36,571 nucleotides of DNA from Prevotella sp. GTDB taxonomy: Bacteria > Bacteroidota > Bacteroidia > Bacteroidales > Bacteroidaceae. Each line of letters opens with the position of its first letter. The stretch's first letter is position 1. A program made the position numbers and the translations under genes. Shown here one piece after another: positions 33,703-36,571 of the stretch. The notes beneath the pieces were generated by a model that worked only from the letters and a program-made list of their open reading frames with translations, searched no databases and was not told where the DNA came from. Where the stretch lies: positions 1 through 36,571 of the forward strand of contig JAFTGB010000019.1 in NCBI GenBank assembly GCA_017458125.1, read 5' to 3'.

Positions 33703-35073
33703 ATGATGAACATTAAAGAGATATACGCATTGTATGAGAAACACCCGGTGGTGACGACGGACTCGCGGGACTGTCCGGAGGACAGCATCTTCGTGGCACT
33801 GAAAGGGACGTCGTTCAACGGCAACAGGTTTGCACTGCAGGCCTTGGAGGCTGGGTGCAGCTATGCCATAGTGGACGAGATGAACGACGGGCTGCGTGAG
33901 GGCGCTGCGGCACTGGCAGCACGCCGTGGCTATGCACCGCTGATAGTGGTGGACGACGCATTACAGACGCTGAAGGACCTGGCGCGCGAGCATCGCCGCC
34001 GCTTTGCCGGTCCGGTGGTGGGCATCACAGGCACTAACGGCAAGACGACAACCAAAGAACTGATACGTGCCGTGCTCTCGGCTCAGTACCGGGTGATGGC
34101 CACGGAGGGTAACTACAATAATGACGTGGGTGTGCCCAAGACGCTGTTCAGACTGAATGACGACTACGACATCGGCGTGGTGGAAATGGGGGCTTCGCAC
34201 CCTGGCGACATCAAAACACTGGTAGAGACGGCGGAGCCGACATGCGGACTGATAACAAATGTGGGACGGGCCCACCTGCAGGGCTTCGGCTCGTTTGAGG
34301 GAGTATGCCGGACGAAGGGTGAACTGTACGACTACCTGTTGGCGCACGACTGTCCGCTCTTCGTAAACCGCGACAACGAACACCTGATGGCGATGCTGAA
34401 AGAAAGAGACGCACTTAGTCCGTCCCCCGACATTTACTACTACGGTCAGGGCGACAGCGACGACATACTGATAAAGGGCGAGGTGGTGCGCTGCGACCCG
34501 TTCCTGACGTTCCGCTGGCGCGAACAGGATAGCGACGCAGGGTGGACGAGTGAATGGATGGAGGTAAAGACGCAACTCATTGGGGCGTATAACATCGACA
34601 ACATGCTGGCGGCTATCACCGTGGGCTACGTCAATGGGGTGCCCTTCGAGGACATCAGCAAGGCACTGGAGGGCTACCGCCCCACGAACAACCGGTCGCA
34701 GCTGACGACGACGGAGCATAACAGGCTGGTGGTGGATGCGTATAATGCCAACCCGTCGAGCATGAAGGCGGCAATAGACAACTTCAAACTGATGATGGCA
34801 CCGCGCAAGATGGTGATACTGGGCCAGATGGGTGAGCTGGGCGACGTGTCGGAGGAGGAGCACCGCAGGGTGGTGGACATGTTGCAGGAGGCGGCCTTCG
34901 ACGAGGTATGGCTGGTGGGTGAGGCTTTCCAGCGTGTGCCGTCGCCGTTCCGCACCTTCGCCGACACAACGGCGGTGAAGGAGGCGTTGCGCAGCGAGCG
35001 TCCCGAAGGCATGACCATCCTCATCAAAGGCAGCAACAGCAACCGCCTGTATGAACTGACGGAGCTGCTGTGA
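33703..35073 (+). CDS. murF: UDP-N-acetylmuramoyl-tripeptide--D-alanyl-D-alanine ligase
   Basis: The 456-residue Mur ligase adds D-Ala-D-Ala to UDP-MurNAc-tripeptide in the cytoplasm, the last cytoplasmic step of peptidoglycan precursor synthesis. The N-terminal domain has VTTDSRDCPEDSIFVALKGTSFNGN. The central ATPase domain has GITGTNGKTTTKEL (about 108-121), GNYNNDVGVPKTLFRL and VVEMGASHPGDIK. The C-terminal domain has DAYNANPSSMKAA and MVILGQMGELG, all MurF-specific. It stands alone with its own promoter rather than in a dcw cluster. It converges with the chromate-type transporter genes, 14 nt apart. Confidence 0.96.
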   Translation: MMNIKEIYALYEKHPVVTTDSRDCPEDSIFVALKGTSFNGNRFALQALEAGCSYAIVDEMNDGLREGAAALAARRGYAPLIVVDDALQTLKDLAREHRRRFAGPVVGITGTNGKTTTKELIRAVLSAQYRVMATEGNYNNDVGVPKTLFRLNDDYDIGVVEMGASHPGDIKTLVETAEPTCGLITNVGRAHLQGFGSFEGVCRTKGELYDYLLAHDCPLFVNRDNEHLMAMLKERDALSPSPDIYYYGQGDSDDILIKGEVVRCDPFLTFRWREQDSDAGWTSEWMEVKTQLIGAYNIDNMLAAITVGYVNGVPFEDISKALEGYRPTNNRSQLTTTEHNRLVVDAYNANPSSMKAAIDNFKLMMAPRKMVILGQMGELGDVSEEEHRRVVDMLQEAAFDEVWLVGEAFQRVPSPFRTFADTTAVKEALRSERPEGMTILIKGSNSNRLYELTELL

Positions 35074-35087
35074 GAAATGTGGAGTGC

Positions 35088-35663
35088 TTAATACAGCAGT
35101 ACAAGGCCTGCAAAGGCACAGTAGAGTATCATGCGGATGGGGTTGATGTGCATGACTTTGACTCCGATGAAGGCAGCGACGAAGAGGAAGCAGCTGACAC
35201 CGAACTGCCACGGGTCGCTGGTGGGTGTCGAGAAGTTGTCGGGAGTCATCAGCAGCAGGGTGGCGGCTGCTAAGAGGCCGACGACGGCAGGGCGCAGTGT
35301 GCGGAAGACACCCTCGACGACGGGGTGGTGCATGTAGCGCATGAACAGGCGGCTGATGAGCACCATAAGGATGAGCGAGGGCAGCACAAGGGCCACGGTG
35401 GAAGTCAGCGAACCCAGCATGGCCATGGGCATGGAGTAACCGGCGTTCTTGACGGCGGTATATCCGCAGTAGGTGGCTGAGTTGATGCCGATGGGACCGG
35501 GCGTCATCTGCGAGATGGCTACGATGTCGGTAAACTCTGCCGCTGTTATCCAGTGCCAGTGTTCTACGGTCTCATGCTGTATGAGCGACAGCATGCCGTA
35601 GCCTCCGCCGAACCCGAACAGTCCTATCTCGAAGAATGTGAGAAACAAATAAAAGAATATCAA
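35088..35663 (-). CDS. Short chromate-type transporter subunit, second of pair
   Basis: The 191-residue inner-membrane protein carries a single CHR domain: FFEIGLFGFGGGYGMLSLIQHE, then ISQMTPGPIGINSATYCGY and GSLTSTVALVLPSLILM. Short CHR proteins work as heterodimeric pairs of oppositely oriented subunits and export chromate (or import sulfate-like anions); here the physiological ion is unknown. The family N-terminus is reached only with a non-ATG start, taken as TTG 35663. The next ATG would lose the conserved first helix. It pairs with the gene at 36018, but a 354-bp repeat tract separates them. Confidence 0.85.
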   Translation of the reverse strand: MIFFYLFLTFFEIGLFGFGGGYGMLSLIQHETVEHWHWITAAEFTDIVAISQMTPGPIGINSATYCGYTAVKNAGYSMPMAMLGSLTSTVALVLPSLILMVLISRLFMRYMHHPVVEGVFRTLRPAVVGLLAAATLLLMTPDNFSTPTSDPWQFGVSCFLFVAAFIGVKVMHINPIRMILYCAFAGLVLLY

Positions 35664-36017
35664 GACCTTTGACGATTTTACTATTTGACTATTTCACTAT
35701 TTGACTATTTCGCGATTTATTTACGATTTACGGATTTTCGATTTTCGATTTAATACCTTATCCGCTTCGTCATTTCTTCATTTTTCATTTACATTTCTCT
35801 TATTGCGATTTATTTACGATTTACGGATTTTCGATTTTCGATTTAATACTTTATCCGCTTCTTCATTTCTTCATTTTTCATTTACATTTCTCATTATTGC
35901 GATTTATTTACGATTTACGGATTTTCGATTTAATACCTTATCCGCTTCGTCATTTCTTCATTTTTCATTTACATTTCTCATTACTCATTTCTCATTACTC
36001 ATTTGGAACGAAGTTCC
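35664..36017. repeat. Composite repeat tract with a 93-nt unit in tandem
   Basis: The 354-bp gap between the two transporter genes is wholly repetitive. TTTGACTATTTCACTATTTG-type units occur at about 35674-35711. A unit of about 93 nt then repeats three times: 35712-35804, 35805-35898 and 35899 to about 35983. Each copy combines ATTTACGATTTACGGATTTT, TATCCGCTTC and CATTTCTTCATTTTTCATTT blocks; the third lacks one 7-nt TTTTCGA step. CTCATTT units and a GGAAC-GAA-GTTCC palindrome (about 36003-36015) end the tract. No promoter or credible gene is seen. Confidence 0.9.
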
Positions 36018-36560
36018 TCATTTCTCATTTCTCATTTTGGAAACCAAAACTCCTCCAAGTCCGGCGGCAATGATAATCCAGATGGGACTGACGCCGAGGA
36101 GCCAGATGAGCAGTGCCGACACAATGGGAATCCAGAGCGTGTAGCGGTTCAGCCGTGCCTGGCGGGCTAAGTTGAACGTGGGAACGGCAATCAGGGCCAC
36201 CACGGCAGGGCGTATGCCACGGAAGAGGGCGGCCACGATGCGGTTGTCCTCAAATTGGTGGAAAAACATGGCAATGGCCAGAATGATGAGAAACGAGGGT
36301 AGGGCAGTGCCCAGGGCACACATCATGGCTCCGCGTACCTTATTTAATTTATAGCCCACGAAGATGCTGATGTTAATGGCAAAGACCCCCGGACAGCTCT
36401 GCGCGATGGCAATGAGGTCGAGCATCTCTTCCTTACCAATCCAGCGGTGTCGGTTCACCACCTCTTCCTCGATAATCGGTATCATGGCATATCCACCCCC
36501 GAGGGTGAACATGCCAATCTTGAAGAACGTGCGGAACGACTCCCAGTAGAGATTACTCAT
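36018..36560 (-). CDS. Short chromate-type transporter subunit, first of pair
   Basis: The 180-residue CHR-domain membrane protein starts MSNLYWESFRTFFKIGMFTLGGGYAMIPII and has IAIAQSCPGVFAINISIFVGYKL, the counterpart of the PGP motif region in its partner. About five or six hydrophobic segments are visible. It is the promoter-proximal member of the pair; its own promoter lies beyond the right edge. The last six codons (KMRNEK) and the stop come from the CTCATTT repeat tract, so the C-terminus appears to have been set by the repeat. Confidence 0.85.
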   Translation of the reverse strand: MSNLYWESFRTFFKIGMFTLGGGYAMIPIIEEEVVNRHRWIGKEEMLDLIAIAQSCPGVFAINISIFVGYKLNKVRGAMMCALGTALPSFLIILAIAMFFHQFEDNRIVAALFRGIRPAVVALIAVPTFNLARQARLNRYTLWIPIVSALLIWLLGVSPIWIIIAAGLGGVLVSKMRNEK

Positions 36561-36571
36561 AAAGTGCGGTA

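Noticed and set aside
35712-35983. CRISPR array in the 93-nt tandem repeat
   Set aside because: Adjacent copies are nearly identical over their whole length, which is tandem duplication rather than repeat-spacer structure.
35701-36144. A 147-codon plus-strand ORF across the repeat tract between the transporter genes
   Set aside because: Its sequence is a direct translation of the tandem DNA repeats and then antisense of a CHR-domain gene; it has no independent coding evidence.

Overview
The window looks like a chromosomal segment of a Bacteroidales bacterium, most likely a Prevotella-type member of the Prevotellaceae. Coding DNA is fairly GC-rich and the gaps are AT-rich. Promoters follow the Bacteroidetes pattern (TTTG, 19-20 bp, TAnnTTTGC) and Shine-Dalgarno sequences are essentially absent. 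Families typical of the phylum are present: DUF5686, GH127, a DUF6359-like secreted protein with a GRRL...GIYIVDGKK C-terminus, and paired short chromate-type transporters. This is taxonomic inference from content; no 16S gene is present.

Layout. 1-145 is the start of an unidentified minus-strand gene that runs off the left edge. 508-815 is an antitoxin-like gene followed by what looks like a broken PIN toxin. 840-4298 holds a membrane-bound PP2C/SpoIIE phosphatase and an alanine/glycine:cation symporter.

4401-16197 is the most interesting block: ten tightly packed same-strand genes. In order they are a GNAT-like acyltransferase, ketosynthase, acyl carrier protein, hotdog dehydratase, MMPL/RND exporter, AraC regulator, CrtI/RetSat-like FAD oxidoreductase, FabG-like ketoreductase, LolA-like periplasmic protein and DUF5686 outer-membrane protein. 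Together they could build, modify, export and place in the outer membrane a dedicated acyl or polyene lipid. The set overlaps aryl-polyene/flexirubin clusters but lacks their ammonia-lyase and glycosyl/lipid-A-type acyltransferase genes.

16224-16299 carries a candidate small RNA on the minus strand with its own promoter and terminator. 16558-23733 is mostly housekeeping and surface-glycan genes: greA, a HIT protein, gtrA-like, a rffA/wecE-type aminotransferase, a GT87/DUF2029 membrane protein, gyrB, rpsT, tRNA-Glu and recO. 23716-23913 is an imperfect array with 22-nt period starting inside recO. Then come an outer-membrane barrel, a secreted FMN-binding protein, a GH127 enzyme, and divergently a 1427-residue multi-module glycosidase resembling the Bacteroides rhamnogalacturonan-II enzyme BT1020 (GH143-GH142) with an extra GH43-like module. 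After that are a secreted DUF6359-like protein with a small downstream ORF, murF, and two chromate-type transporter genes separated by a 350-bp repeat tract.

A theme across the window is short AT-rich direct-repeat families in the gaps, with units such as TCGATTT, CTCATTT, TTCTTGC, AATTGAC, AGTAAAT and CACCTCT. Several appear in-frame inside the 1427-residue glycosidase gene, and several tracts carry a mini-palindrome with a GAA/TTC centre.
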